Assembly (NCBI GenBank): GCA_017854675.1
Contig: JAFMHE010000007.1
Location: 1-42,143, forward strand
Direction: 5' to 3'
DNA length: 42,143 nucleotides
Origin: Paracoccaceae bacterium
Lineage (GTDB): Bacteria > Pseudomonadota > Alphaproteobacteria > Rhodobacterales > Rhodobacteraceae
Below, piece by piece: positions 16,113 through 25,800 of this stretch (position 1 is the stretch's first letter; every line of letters begins with the position of its first letter). Below the pieces are notes generated by a model. The model saw only the letters and a list, made by a program, of their open reading frames with translations, was not told where the DNA came from and searched no databases. Both the position numbers and the translations under genes were made by a program.

Positions 16113-17383
16113 CCGGTATCTTCTTTGTAATCATCTATGTCGGTATTTTTGTAGGTAGCGCGTTCTTGTTTACCAAGGTGCTGGCCAAGGGGATGTCTGA
16201 TTACACTTCTTTGAAGACAGTAACTTTCGGGGATGAAAGCGCGGTGCGGCCTAACCGTGCGGCTGGCATCATATCAATCTTTACGATTTTCCTGATGTGG
16301 GGAATTTTTACCGGATCTTCATTGTTGCCAGGTTTCCTGCATGCACCCGGCCCGTTTATGGGGGACACAACGTTCACCTACACCTCGCAAGTCGAAGGCC
16401 AAGCGCCTGATGATGCGACGGTCACGGTTTTGGTGCGCCCGCGCGGCGAGACGGTTGATTTGCCCGAAGTTGACCCCGGCGAAGGGTTTGCCAAAAACGA
16501 TGTGGTGTCGATTGCGCAGTGGCGTTCCGGTCTGGTCAACGTTGACCGGAACGATGATCTGAACAAGAGCGATGGCGCCAAAGTGATTGCCATTAACGGC
16601 CAAAAAATTGCGCCCGGTGAAACCGTGAAAACCGCAGATGGGACAGTGACTTTGTCGGACAAAGGCACGCCGAACTTTGCCCCCGACAAGGGCTGGCAGA
16701 TGGAACCGCTTTATTTGCCTGCACCCGAAGAAGTGTGGACACGCACGTTGCAGATCGCCTCGGAGGGTTTCCGCAACTTTACGCTGCTTGAGCATTTGGG
16801 CTTTTCGTTGTTTCGCGTTGTCGTCGGCTTCTTGCTGGGTGCGATTGTGGGCATTCCGCTGGGCTATGCGATGGGTTTAAGCAATTGGTTCCGTGGTTGG
16901 TTTGATCCGATCGTCGAATTCATGCGTCCTGTTCCGCCACTTGCGTTGATCCCGCTTGTGATCATCTGGGCAGGTATCGGCGAAACGGGTAAGATCATTT
17001 TGCTGTTCCTCGCGGCGTTATGGATCATGGCGATTGCAGCCCGTTCAGGCGTGTCCGGTGTCAAGATTTCCAAGGTGCACGCAGCCTATTCGCTGGGCGC
17101 GTCCAAGGCGCAGATCATGCGCTATGTGATTATTCCCAACAGCTTGCCGGAAATTTTTACCGGCGCACGGGTTGCGATGGGCGTCTGTTGGGGCACTGTT
17201 GTTGCTGCCGAACTTGTTGCGGCTGAGCAGGGTGCCGGCATGATGATCATGACCGCGTCCAAGTTCCAGAACACCGATATCGTGATCATGGGTATTATCC
17301 TGATCGGTGTGATTGGCTTTGGCATCGACATGCTGATGCGCGCCGCCGAGAAGTTCTTGGTGCCGTGGAAGGGTAAAGGCTGA
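16109..17383 (+). CDS. tauC: Taurine ABC transporter permease with large N-terminal extension
   Basis: This 424-aa permease carries a normal TauC/SsuC core in its C-terminal 225 residues: membrane helices from about residue 225, the EAA-type loop for docking the ATPase (AAYSLGASKAQIMRYVIIPNSLPE, about 330-353), and the closing KFLVPW. Family members are usually 250-280 aa. The first 200 residues are extra: two membrane helices (about 3-24 and 50-75) enclosing a short cytoplasmic loop, then an extracytoplasmic stretch of about 120 residues that is polar, rich in Thr/Val/Asp and lacks cysteine, suggesting a small beta-rich domain. It overlaps tauB by 4 bp, and the frame is intact throughout. 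I infer transport as its role; the function of the extra domain is unknown to me. Confidence 0.88.
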   Translation: MTGIFFVIIYVGIFVGSAFLFTKVLAKGMSDYTSLKTVTFGDESAVRPNRAAGIISIFTIFLMWGIFTGSSLLPGFLHAPGPFMGDTTFTYTSQVEGQAPDDATVTVLVRPRGETVDLPEVDPGEGFAKNDVVSIAQWRSGLVNVDRNDDLNKSDGAKVIAINGQKIAPGETVKTADGTVTLSDKGTPNFAPDKGWQMEPLYLPAPEEVWTRTLQIASEGFRNFTLLEHLGFSLFRVVVGFLLGAIVGIPLGYAMGLSNWFRGWFDPIVEFMRPVPPLALIPLVIIWAGIGETGKIILLFLAALWIMAIAARSGVSGVKISKVHAAYSLGASKAQIMRYVIIPNSLPEIFTGARVAMGVCWGTVVAAELVAAEQGAGMMIMTASKFQNTDIVIMGIILIGVIGFGIDMLMRAAEKFLVPWKGKG

Positions 17384-17483
17384 TCCAAACTTTGCTCGGC
17401 GAAGCCTTTACGGGCGGAGCCTTGGTGTGAGTTATCTTTCTCGACCTCAGATTACATCTTTGTCGATGCACTGCTTCAAACAA

Positions 17484-17518
17484 TAAAAAACGCCGCGCTT
17501 TCCAGCGCGGCGTTTTTC
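17484..17518 (+). terminator. Bidirectional terminator between tauC and the helicase gene
   Basis: A perfect 9-bp stem (CGCCGCGCT at 17491-17499, AGCGCGGCG at 17504-17512) with a TTCC loop is flanked by an A-run on the left and a T-run on the right. It can end both tauABC and the leftward helicase transcript. Confidence 0.92.
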
Positions 17519-17547
17519 GTTTTGGACGTTATTTCGAAAGCTAAGAA

Positions 17548-19722
17548 TTACTTGCCCTTGTCACGCTTTGGCGTTGTGGCACCGCCTTGTTTGCCGATCT
17601 TGTTCGGCGGGGTGAAACGCTTCGATGTATCCCCTGCACGGGTATAGCTTGATTTGCCCGGTGCGGGCGACGTGCCAGTACCTTTTGCCTTTGCGGGCTT
17701 GCCCGGTTTTGGCTTGCGCGGGTTGTAGCTGTCGGCGCCTGCTGGGGCCTCTTTCTTCCACACGGCCTTGGCGTGTGGTTTTGCCGACGGCTCGCCGCTG
17801 GACTTTGGTTTCGGTGTCGCGCCGGGTTTCATCGGGGTCCGCTCTGTCTTGTGCGACTTGGGCGGACGCGCGCCTTTGGGGCCTTTGGGTTTGTCGAACT
17901 TCGGTTTGTCGCCATAGGGTTTGTCACCGCGCGGCTTGTCAAACTTGGGCTTCTCGAACTTTGGTTTGTCCGCATAGGGGACTTCAACCGGAGCATTGCC
18001 TGTTGGCGCATCCGCACGCACAGGGCGTGGTTTGCGCGGGGCGGGGGCCGCATCAGGATCATAGTTTGATTTACGCGCGGCAGGCTTGCCAACCGGTTTC
18101 GGGCCACGTTTGTTGGGTGCGCTGCGGGGCAAGTCGGGGGCTTTGTCCAGTTGTGTGACAATCGCGCCGTCTTCGGCCTTCATGTCAGGACCAAGCGCGT
18201 TGACGAATTTCGGCGCAGAAGAGGCCAGAACCTCAACAAAACTATGGTCTTGTTGCACGCGGATTGCGCCGATGTCGTCTTTTGTCAGGTCGCCAAGGCG
18301 GCACAGCATCGGTAGCAGGGTGCGTGGCTCTGCATTTTCATTACGCCCGATGGAGACTGAGAACCAGACCGATGGACCAAACGCGGCGCGCGGTTTGTCG
18401 TCGCTGGGCGCGCCGGGAGAAGTGAGATCCTCGGGCGCAGAGGCGCGGGCGCGGTAGAGGTTCACGAATGCAGTGGCGAGTTGTTCTGGCGTGAACTGTT
18501 CCACCAGACTGGCGACGAAATCCGCCGCATCCTCCGGGATTGGCGCGGACCATGCATCGTCGCCCAAAAGACGCGCTTCATCAGCGGCGTTCACTTCGGA
18601 CGCGGTGGGTGCAGGCGCCCAAGTGGCCGACAGTTTGGCCCAACCAAGCAGACGGCTGGCTTTCGTCTTCATCTTGGGTGGTACGATCAGGGCGGACACG
18701 CCTTTGCGGCCCGCGCGACCGGTCCGGCCAGAACGGTGCAGCAATGTGTCGGCATTGGTTGGCAGATCGGCGTGAATAACCAGTTCAAGATTGGGCAGGT
18801 CGATGCCGCGCGCGGCCACGTCTGTGGCGATACAAACGCGCGCGCGTCCATCGCGCAGCGCTTGCAGGGCGTTGGTGCGCTCTTGCTGGCTGAGTTCACC
18901 GGACAGGGCCACAACGGAAAACCCACGGTTGGTGAATTTTGTGGTCAGACGGGTCACGGCGGCGCGGGTGTTGCAGAACACGATGGCGTTTTTCGCCTCG
19001 TAGAACCGCAGCACGTTGATGATGGCGGATTCCGTGTCGCGCGGATGCACGTTCAAGGCGCGGTATTCGATGTCGGCGTGTTGCTTGGCCTCGCCCACGG
19101 TCGCGATGCGCTGGGCGTCACGCTGGTAGGACTGGGCCAGTTTAGCGATGGCCGCAGGCACAGTCGCAGAAAACATCAAGGTGCGGCGGTCTTCGGGAGC
19201 CTCGGACAGGATGAATTCCAGCTCTTCGCGGAAACCAAGATCAAGCATCTCGTCAGCCTCATCCAGCACCACGGCGCGCAAGGACGACAGGTCGATGTTG
19301 CCGCGTTTGATGTGGTCGCACAAACGGCCCGGCGTGGCCACGACAACATGCGCGCCCCGGTCCAGCGCGCGGCGTTCGGTGCGCTGGTCCATGCCACCGA
19401 CGCAAGTTGTGACGATGGCGCCGGCAGGCCCGTAAAGCCAGCTAAGTTCACGCGCGACCTGCATGGCAAGTTCGCGGGTTGGCGCGATAGCCAGCGCTAG
19501 GGGAGCAGAGGCGCGGCCGAAATGCGTGTCCTCGCCCAGCAATGTGGGCGCGATAGCAAGGCCAAAGCCTACGGTTTTGCCAGAGCCGGTTTGCGCAGAA
19601 ACCAGCAGGTCTTTTTCAACCAGTTCGGGGTCTGTGACCGCCTCTTGGACAGCGGTCAGAGTTTCATATCCCTGCTTTTCAAGAGCGGCGGCAAGGGTTG
19701 GAATCAGGGGCGTTGAGATCAC
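17548..19722 (-). CDS. DEAD-box ATP-dependent RNA helicase with basic repetitive tail
   Basis: This 724-aa RNA helicase unwinds structured RNA, probably in ribosome assembly, cold response or mRNA turnover. All core motifs are present: AQTGSGKT (43-50), PTREL (81-85), DEAD (154-157), SAT (185-187), ARGID and HRSGRTGR. A DbpA/CsdA-like RNA-binding domain follows around residues 460-520. The last 190 residues are Lys/Pro/Gly-rich and disordered-looking, with near-repeats of KPKFDKP and GDKP at about 579-614. The start is a GTG at 19722, with AGGA 8 nt upstream. It resembles DeaD/CsdA most, but domain content alone does not fix which of the DEAD paralogues it is. Confidence 0.9.
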   Translation of the reverse strand: MISTPLIPTLAAALEKQGYETLTAVQEAVTDPELVEKDLLVSAQTGSGKTVGFGLAIAPTLLGEDTHFGRASAPLALAIAPTRELAMQVARELSWLYGPAGAIVTTCVGGMDQRTERRALDRGAHVVVATPGRLCDHIKRGNIDLSSLRAVVLDEADEMLDLGFREELEFILSEAPEDRRTLMFSATVPAAIAKLAQSYQRDAQRIATVGEAKQHADIEYRALNVHPRDTESAIINVLRFYEAKNAIVFCNTRAAVTRLTTKFTNRGFSVVALSGELSQQERTNALQALRDGRARVCIATDVAARGIDLPNLELVIHADLPTNADTLLHRSGRTGRAGRKGVSALIVPPKMKTKASRLLGWAKLSATWAPAPTASEVNAADEARLLGDDAWSAPIPEDAADFVASLVEQFTPEQLATAFVNLYRARASAPEDLTSPGAPSDDKPRAAFGPSVWFSVSIGRNENAEPRTLLPMLCRLGDLTKDDIGAIRVQQDHSFVEVLASSAPKFVNALGPDMKAEDGAIVTQLDKAPDLPRSAPNKRGPKPVGKPAARKSNYDPDAAPAPRKPRPVRADAPTGNAPVEVPYADKPKFEKPKFDKPRGDKPYGDKPKFDKPKGPKGARPPKSHKTERTPMKPGATPKPKSSGEPSAKPHAKAVWKKEAPAGADSYNPRKPKPGKPAKAKGTGTSPAPGKSSYTRAGDTSKRFTPPNKIGKQGGATTPKRDKGK

Positions 19723-19871
19723 GGAGGAAGTCCTGTTTTTGGGATGCGCTGCGGGAAAGGGCAGCGGATGGCGCGGTGGCTCGTGCCAAAGCGCGAATTA
19801 TGTGTTGCGCCGCGCTTACGCCTTTGCAGGCAGAATGTACATGGGGTTGTGTCAGGGCGCTGTTCGGGCAG

Positions 19872-19903
19872 ATTTGTTAAACAAATGGAATTGCTTGGAT
19901 AAC
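19872..19903 (+). promoter_or_regulatory. marR-type promoter with overlapping palindrome
   Basis: ATTTGTT-A-AACAAAT at 19872-19886 is a perfect 7-bp-arm palindrome. It overlaps a plausible -35 (TTGTTA, 19875-19880), which is followed after 17 bp by GATAAC (19898-19903). A 15-bp palindrome over the -35 of a MarR gene is the usual autoregulatory operator arrangement. Confidence 0.5.
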
Positions 19904-19932
19904 CTGTCTAGGTTCACAACCGGAGGTATAGC

Positions 19933-20451
19933 ATGTCTGACGATTCGACTTTTTCTGCCGCTGTTGCAGATCATGTGCGCAAACATCCCGAGGTGTCCTC
20001 CATCGAGGATGTGATCACTTTTCGCTTGCGGCGTCTGGTCGCCATTGGGGAAAAGGCGGGCCAGCAATGGTCAGAGCGGATGTTTGACCTCAAGCTGAAT
20101 GAATGGCGTCTGTTGGCGCTGATTGTGGCGCATGCACCGGCGCGGGCCAGCGACATGGCGGACCTTCTTTTTATGGACAAAAGCCAGATGAGCCGTGTAA
20201 TCAAGGCGCTTGAGAGCAAGGATTTTATCAAGAACGCGAATGATCCGAAAGACGGACGTGCGAACGCGTTAAAGCCGACAGGTAAGGGCAAAAAGACTTA
20301 CGCCAGTGTGATGGTCGAGGTGATGCGCAGCAATGAGCGTGTGTTGGCACCGCTGTCACTGGAAGAGGTGCAAGCGTTTGATGCGATGCTGGAAAAGCTG
20401 ACGCAACACACGCGCGCATTGCTGGATGCAAGGATTGCCCAAGAGACGTGA
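19933..20451 (+). CDS. MarR family transcriptional regulator
   Basis: This 172-aa winged-helix regulator has dimerisation helices at both ends and a central DNA-binding domain of about residues 60-125. That domain contains the segment ADLLFMDKSQMSRVIKALESK (recognition helix) and the wing NDPKDGRANALKPTGKG. MarR proteins are dimeric repressors, or sometimes activators, released by small ligands or oxidants. GGAGG lies 7 nt before the ATG. The gene is alone, divergent from the helicase and ahead of the SOS cassette, so neighbours give no hint of the ligand. There are no cysteines in the reading frame, so direct thiol redox sensing is unlikely. Confidence 0.85.
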   Translation: MSDDSTFSAAVADHVRKHPEVSSIEDVITFRLRRLVAIGEKAGQQWSERMFDLKLNEWRLLALIVAHAPARASDMADLLFMDKSQMSRVIKALESKDFIKNANDPKDGRANALKPTGKGKKTYASVMVEVMRSNERVLAPLSLEEVQAFDAMLEKLTQHTRALLDARIAQET

Positions 20452-20555
20452 TTGCCCTTAATACGGGCTTTTGCAGGGCTATGCCTTGGGGTGTCACAGA
20501 ACTTATCCTTAGAAACGCTGGAAAAAGAGATGCGTCTGATCTATCTTCCAAATAA

Positions 20556-20570
20556 GAACAAATAGTGAAC
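20556..20570 (+). promoter_or_regulatory. LexA-binding SOS box (GAAC-N7-GAAC)
   Basis: GAAC, seven bases, GAAC is the alphaproteobacterial LexA operator, distinct from the CTGT-N8-ACAG of enterics. It ends 14 bp before the imuA start. This puts the imuA-imuB-dnaE2 cassette under DNA-damage control, as known in Caulobacter and Rhodobacter relatives. Confidence 0.88.
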
Positions 20571-20584
20571 ATATGGAGGAATGA

Positions 20585-21307
20585 ATGCAGTCCGATTCTC
20601 CTTTGGGGCAGGTGGTGGCCCTGTCGAAAAAACGTCTTGTCCAAGATGTGCCCAAGCCCGATGGCGGCGAGGCGTTGCTGCGCGATGTGTTGTCTGGCAC
20701 GCCTTTCGATGCGGCAGTGACGGGCTTTGTGTTGGCGTGTCTGCCCCAGAGCGAAGCGCCGATCCTGTGGGCCAGCGACCGGATGTCCCGCCGCGAGAAC
20801 GGGCGGCTTTATGGACCTGCATTGCGCGCGATGGGGATCAAAGCGCCGGTGCTGCATGTGGAGGTCAGCAATCCGCGCGACGTGCTGTGGGCAATGGAAG
20901 AAGGGGCCGCCTGTGCGGGCCTGTCGGCTGTGGTTGGCGAAATCCATGGCGCGCCCGAAGTGCTGAGTTTCACCGCGACCAAGCGGCTTGCGTTGCGATC
21001 AGAAGCGTCAGGCGTGCCGCTGTGGTTGATCCGGTCGGGCGATCCCGGCGCGTTATCGGCGGCGCGCGAACGCTGGCGGGTCTCATCGCTGCCGTCAGAC
21101 ATGCACCCGTGGAACAGCGCTGCGCCGGGTCAGGCGGTATGGGAGGCGGATTTGTTTCGCGCACGCGGGCAGGCACCGGGGGTCTGGGAGGTGCGCTATG
21201 AGCCAGACGCCAAGCGGCCCGAGGATCGTTTCCGTCTGCTTTCCCGATCTGGCGATGGACAGGTGGCGCAAGATGACGCGCCAGCAGCGGACGTTGCCGG
21301 GCGATGA
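20585..21307 (+). CDS. imuA: SOS mutagenesis protein ImuA
   Basis: This 240-aa protein belongs to the ImuA family, RecA-like without full catalytic residues, which works with ImuB and DnaE2 in damage-induced mutagenesis and tolerance. Recognisable parts are the substrate-core strands ILWASDRM (about 59-66), the helix with LYGPALRAMGIKAP, and the SAVVGEIHG strand at about 119-127 in the position of the RecA Walker B region. GGAGG lies 5 nt before this ATG; another ATG 4 nt earlier is out of frame. Its last 110 bp overlap imuB in another frame, a long overlap implying coupled translation. Regulation by LexA is supported by the SOS box immediately upstream. Confidence 0.85.
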   Translation: MQSDSPLGQVVALSKKRLVQDVPKPDGGEALLRDVLSGTPFDAAVTGFVLACLPQSEAPILWASDRMSRRENGRLYGPALRAMGIKAPVLHVEVSNPRDVLWAMEEGAACAGLSAVVGEIHGAPEVLSFTATKRLALRSEASGVPLWLIRSGDPGALSAARERWRVSSLPSDMHPWNSAAPGQAVWEADLFRARGQAPGVWEVRYEPDAKRPEDRFRLLSRSGDGQVAQDDAPAADVAGR

Positions 21308-22742
21308 TGTGCCGGTGGTTTTGGCCGCGCAAGGCACACATGGGCCTGTGGTCTATGCGATAAGCGCAGAGGCTGTCAGGCGCGGTGTGTCTGTCGGCGC
21401 ACGCGTGGTCGATGTGCAGGCGATCCATCCTGATCTGCATGTGGAAAACGCGGATGCAGCGGGGGATGTGGCGCTGCTGGACCGTGTGGCGCTGTGGGCG
21501 CGGCGGTGGTGCCCGTGGACGGTGCGTGACGGGGACAACGGTATTTTGATGGATGTCACCGGGGCTGCACATTTGTTCGGTGGAGAGGCAAAAATGTTGC
21601 GCGACATTGGCACACGGTTTGCGATGCAGGGCTTGGCGGTACGTCTGGCGCTGGCCCCGACACGGGGCGCTGCACAGATGTTGGCGCGTTTCGGCGGGGG
21701 CGGCGTGATTTGCGGGCCGGATGATGTGGAGGTGGCGATTGCACCCTTGCCGGTGGCGGCGCTGCGGATCAATGCGGATACGGACCGGTTGTTGCAACGG
21801 TTGGGCCTGAAAACGCTGGGCAAGCTGATGGAGGTGCCGCGCGTGGCGCTGATGCGGCGGTTTGACCGGATGGCGGCAGAGGTCAACCCGCTGGTGTTGC
21901 TGGACCGTGCGCTGGGTCGGGCGGGTGATCCGTTGAATGCACCAGAAGAGGTGGCGCAGTGGATGGCGCGCGTGCGGTTGCCTGAGCCGGTGATTGATCC
22001 AGTGCCGCATCTGGAAGGGTTGGCAGGCGATCTGTGCCGACAGTTGGCAAAGGCCGAACTGGGCGCGCGGCGGTTGCGGCTGACGATCTACCGTGTGGAC
22101 GGGGAATGGCGGTCGCGGGATGTGGCGCTGGCGTCTGCGTCGCGCGAAGTGGCGCATCTGATACGGCTGCTTGCGGGCAAGTTAGAGGGAATTGATCCGG
22201 GTTTCGGGTTCGATTTGCTGACACTTGAGGCGCGCAGCGTGGAGCCTTTGGCGCTGCATCAGGATCATCTGGACGGGCAGCGTGATGCGGGACGCGATGT
22301 GGCGGCTTTGCTGGACCGGCTCTGCGCAAAGCTGGGGCCTGAAAAGGTGACGTGGTCTGCGTGGGTGCAAAGCCATATTCCTGAGCGGGTCGAGACGCGT
22401 GTGCCTGCTTCGGCTGGTGTGATTGAGCCACCCCTTGACGTGATGCGCGCACGGCCCTTGCGGCTGCTGGATCCGCCCGAGGAGATTGTGGTGCTTTATG
22501 CGGTGCCAGAGGGGCCGCCCGCACGGTTTCGCTGGCGGCGGGTCAGTTATCTGATGACGCGGTTTGAGGGGCCAGAACGTGTGGCACCCGAGTGGTGGCG
22601 TGACAAGCCGGGCACGCGGTTGCGGGATTATTACAAGGTTGAGGTTGGTGGAGGGCGTCGGTTCTGGCTGTTCCGCGAGGGCATTCTGGGGGACGGACGC
22701 GGCAGTGATCCGCGCTGGTTTTTGCAGGGCATCTATGCCTGA
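21198..22742 (+). CDS. imuB: Y-family polymerase-like protein ImuB
   Basis: This 514-aa protein has the palm, finger and little-finger organisation of Y-family polymerases. In the position of the catalytic metal-binding carboxylates it reads IVSVCFPDLAMDRWRK at the start and NGILMDVTGAAHLFGG in place of the usual SIDE segment, so it is expected to be catalytically inactive, as established for ImuB. A helix-hairpin-helix segment (LQRLGLKTLGKLMEVPR) is at about residues 198-214. ImuB acts as the hub that binds ImuA, DnaE2 and the beta clamp. I could not identify a clear clamp-binding motif. The start lies within imuA, and its stop overlaps a possible short ORF that runs into dnaE2. Confidence 0.88.
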   Translation: MSQTPSGPRIVSVCFPDLAMDRWRKMTRQQRTLPGDDVPVVLAAQGTHGPVVYAISAEAVRRGVSVGARVVDVQAIHPDLHVENADAAGDVALLDRVALWARRWCPWTVRDGDNGILMDVTGAAHLFGGEAKMLRDIGTRFAMQGLAVRLALAPTRGAAQMLARFGGGGVICGPDDVEVAIAPLPVAALRINADTDRLLQRLGLKTLGKLMEVPRVALMRRFDRMAAEVNPLVLLDRALGRAGDPLNAPEEVAQWMARVRLPEPVIDPVPHLEGLAGDLCRQLAKAELGARRLRLTIYRVDGEWRSRDVALASASREVAHLIRLLAGKLEGIDPGFGFDLLTLEARSVEPLALHQDHLDGQRDAGRDVAALLDRLCAKLGPEKVTWSAWVQSHIPERVETRVPASAGVIEPPLDVMRARPLRLLDPPEEIVVLYAVPEGPPARFRWRRVSYLMTRFEGPERVAPEWWRDKPGTRLRDYYKVEVGGGRRFWLFREGILGDGRGSDPRWFLQGIYA

Positions 22743-22896
22743 AACCGCACGGCACGCGTCTGCGACGGCGTCCCGACCGCCTTTCCGCAATGCCGAACAC
22801 TGGCACGGGGCGCGCGTGGCACTGTGGGGCCCGTTGGTGAGGATTGTTCATATGGATCAAGGTGACAGGCACGATGCCGCAACAGGAAGGACATAA
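22736..22896 (+). CDS. Possible 53-aa linking ORF between imuB and dnaE2
   Basis: A 53-codon frame begins at an ATG overlapping the end of imuB by 7 bp and ends 23 bp inside dnaE2. The protein is basic at first and then contains FRNAEHWHGARVALWGP and VRIVHMDQGDRH, a composition that looks protein-like rather than random, with GC-rich third positions. I do not recognise the family. It may be a small coupled protein, or only the chance frame of the linker. The double overlap fits translational coupling through to dnaE2. Confidence 0.4.
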
Positions 22897-25800
22897 ACGC
22901 CGCACGCTGGAGGAGGATGACCCGTTTCAGTGGCACCCTCCCGCCCCTTTCGTGGAATTGGGAGTGGCGAGCTGTTTTTCGTTCCTGCGGGCGTCCTCGG
23001 ATGCGGTTGATCTGACGGCGACAGCAAATGCCTTGGGCTACGATGCTGTTGGTGTGGCGGACCGCAACACGTTGGCGGGTGTCGTCAGGATGCATACAGA
23101 GGCCAAGACGGCCAAGGTGCGTCCTTTGATCGGATCAAGGCTGGTGTTGATGTGTGGCACCGAAGTGTTGGCCTATCCGCGTGACCGCGATGCTTATGCG
23201 CGCTTGTCCACCTTGTTGAGCAAGGGAAAGATGGCGGATGTGCATGGCGGTTGGCAGGCCAAGGGCGAGACGCATCTGACGTTGGAGATGCTAAGCGCAT
23301 TATGTCAGGGTGTGCAGTTGATTGTGATGCCCCCTGAGCGGCTGGATGTGTTTGAGGCCGGTTTGCCGCGTTTGCTGAACGCGTTGCCAACACTAAGACA
23401 TATCGGGGCGGCACATTTCTACCGTGGGGATGACGGCGCGCGGATTGCGCGTTTAGACCGGATTGCGCGCGGTGCAGGAATGTCGATTCTGGCGACGAAT
23501 GACGTTCTTTATCATGCGCCGCAGCGCAGGCCGTTGCAGGATGTGATGACGTGCATCCGCGAGGGTGTGACCGTGGCAGAGGCCGGTTTCCTGCTTGAGC
23601 CGAATGCGGAGCGTTACTTGAAATCACCGGCAGAGATGTGCCGATTGTTTGCCGCTTGGCCACATGCAATCCGTGCGACACGTGAGGTGGCGGATGCCTG
23701 CGAGTTTTCGTTGGCTGATCTGAGATACGAATATCCGCATGAGATCGAGGCAGAGGGGCGCACGGCGCAGGAAGAGCTGGAGCGGCTGACGTGGGAAGGG
23801 GCCGCGTGGCGCTATCCGGGTGGAGTATCAGAGCGGATCAGGGGGATCATTGAAAAGGAGTTTGCGCTGATCCGGCTTAAGGGGATTGCGCGGTATTTCC
23901 TGACGATCAACGACATTGTGCGGTTTGCGCGGCAGGACGCCAAGCCGCCGATCCTGTGTCAGGGGCGCGGTTCGGCGGCAAATTCGGCGGTGTGTTTCTG
24001 TTTGGGCGTCACAGCGGTGGACCCCGAAGAACATGATGTTCTGTTTGAGCGGTTCCTGTCCGAGGAACGCGATGAGCCACCCGACATTGATGTGGATTTC
24101 GAGCATGAGCGGCGCGAGGAGGTTATTCAATACATGTATGAAAAGTACGGCCGTGATCGGGCCGGGCTGTGTGCCACGGTCATTCATTACCGCCCCCGGT
24201 CAGCCATTCGGGAGGTCGGCAAGGCGATGGGCTTGTCAGAGGATGTGACAAGCAAACTGGCAGGCACTGTCTGGGGCAGTTTCGAGGGCAAGATTGGTGA
24301 CGAACGCGTCAAGGACGCAGGGATGGATTTGACCGACCCGTATTTGCGCAAGGTGATCACGCTCGCGCGGCAGATGACCGGGATGCCGCGGCACCTGTCG
24401 CAGCATGTGGGGGGCTTTATTCTGACCGAGCGGCCCTTGACCGAGATGGTACCGATCGGGAACGGGGCGATGCCGGAGCGGTCTTTTATCGAGTGGGATA
24501 AGGACGACATTGATGCGCTGGGGATTTTCAAGGTCGATATTCTGGCCTTGGGAATGCTGACCTGTATTGCCAAATGTTTCGATCTGCTGCGTGCACACGA
24601 GGGGGTGGATCATGATTTGGCAAGCGTGCCGTCCGAAGACCCCGACACCTACGACATGCTTTGTGCAGGCGACAGTCTGGGCGTGTTTCAGGTCGAAAGT
24701 CGGGCGCAGATGGCGATGTTGCCCAAGCTGCGGCCGCGTACGTTTTATGATCTGGTGATAGAGGTGGCGATTGTGCGACCTGGACCTATTCAGGGGGATA
24801 TGGTGCATCCGTTTTTGCGCCGCCGTCAGGGGATCGAAGGGGTGTCCTATCCCGCACCGGGGCCGCAGTATCCGCAGGATGAATTGCTCAAGATTTTGGG
24901 GCGGACTTTGGGCGTGCCGATCTTTCAGGAGCAGGCGATGAAGATCGCGATTGATGCGGCACAGTTTACGCCCAAAGAAGCCAATGAATTGCGCAAGGCG
25001 ATGGCGACATTCCGGTCGCGCGGCACGATTGAGACATTGCAGAACAAGATGGTCGGGCAAATGGTTGGCCGCGGGTATGACGAAGATTTCGCACGACGGT
25101 GTTTTGATCAGATCAAAGGGTTCGGAGATTACGGGTTCCCCGAATCTCACGCTGCGAGTTTTGCCAAGCTGGTTTACGTGTCGTCGTGGATGAAGTGTCA
25201 TTATCCGGCGGCCTTTGCCTGTGCGTTGCTTAACAGCCAGCCGATGGGATTTTATGCGCCTGCACAGATTGTGCGGGATGCGCGCGAGCATGGGGTGGAA
25301 GTGCGGGGCGTGGATGTGGATTTTTCAGATTGGGATTGCACGTTGGAGCCTTGTGGCAAGGCGTTCGCTCTTCGGCTTGGGATGCGGCAGGTTGACGGGA
25401 TGCGCGCGGAGGCAGCGCACCGCATTATTGAAGCCAGAGACACACCGTTTGAGGATGTGGCGGATTTGAAAGCGCGGGCGAAGCTGGATCGTGGCACGGT
25501 CCGGCGCCTGGCTGCGGCGGATGCGATGCGCAACATGGGGATCGACCGGCGCCAAGCGTTGTGGCAGGCGCAGGGGCTGAAAGATGCGCCGGCTTTGCCG
25601 ATTTTTGACCATGTTGATGCTGTTGATGAGGGCAAGGAGCCGGTTGTGGGCTTGCCAGTGATGCCGCAGGCCGAACATGTGGTGGCGGATTATCAAACGT
25701 TGCGGTTGTCGCTCAAGGCGCATCCGATGCACTTTTTTCGGCAAAGTCTGCACAAAAAGGGGTTCACGTGCACAGATCAATTGCCGGGGATGCGGCACGG

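Noticed and set aside
20228-22157. Long leftward frames (239 and 395 codons) opposite marR, imuA and imuB
   Set aside because: Arg/His/Pro-rich translations typical of antisense frames in GC-rich genes.
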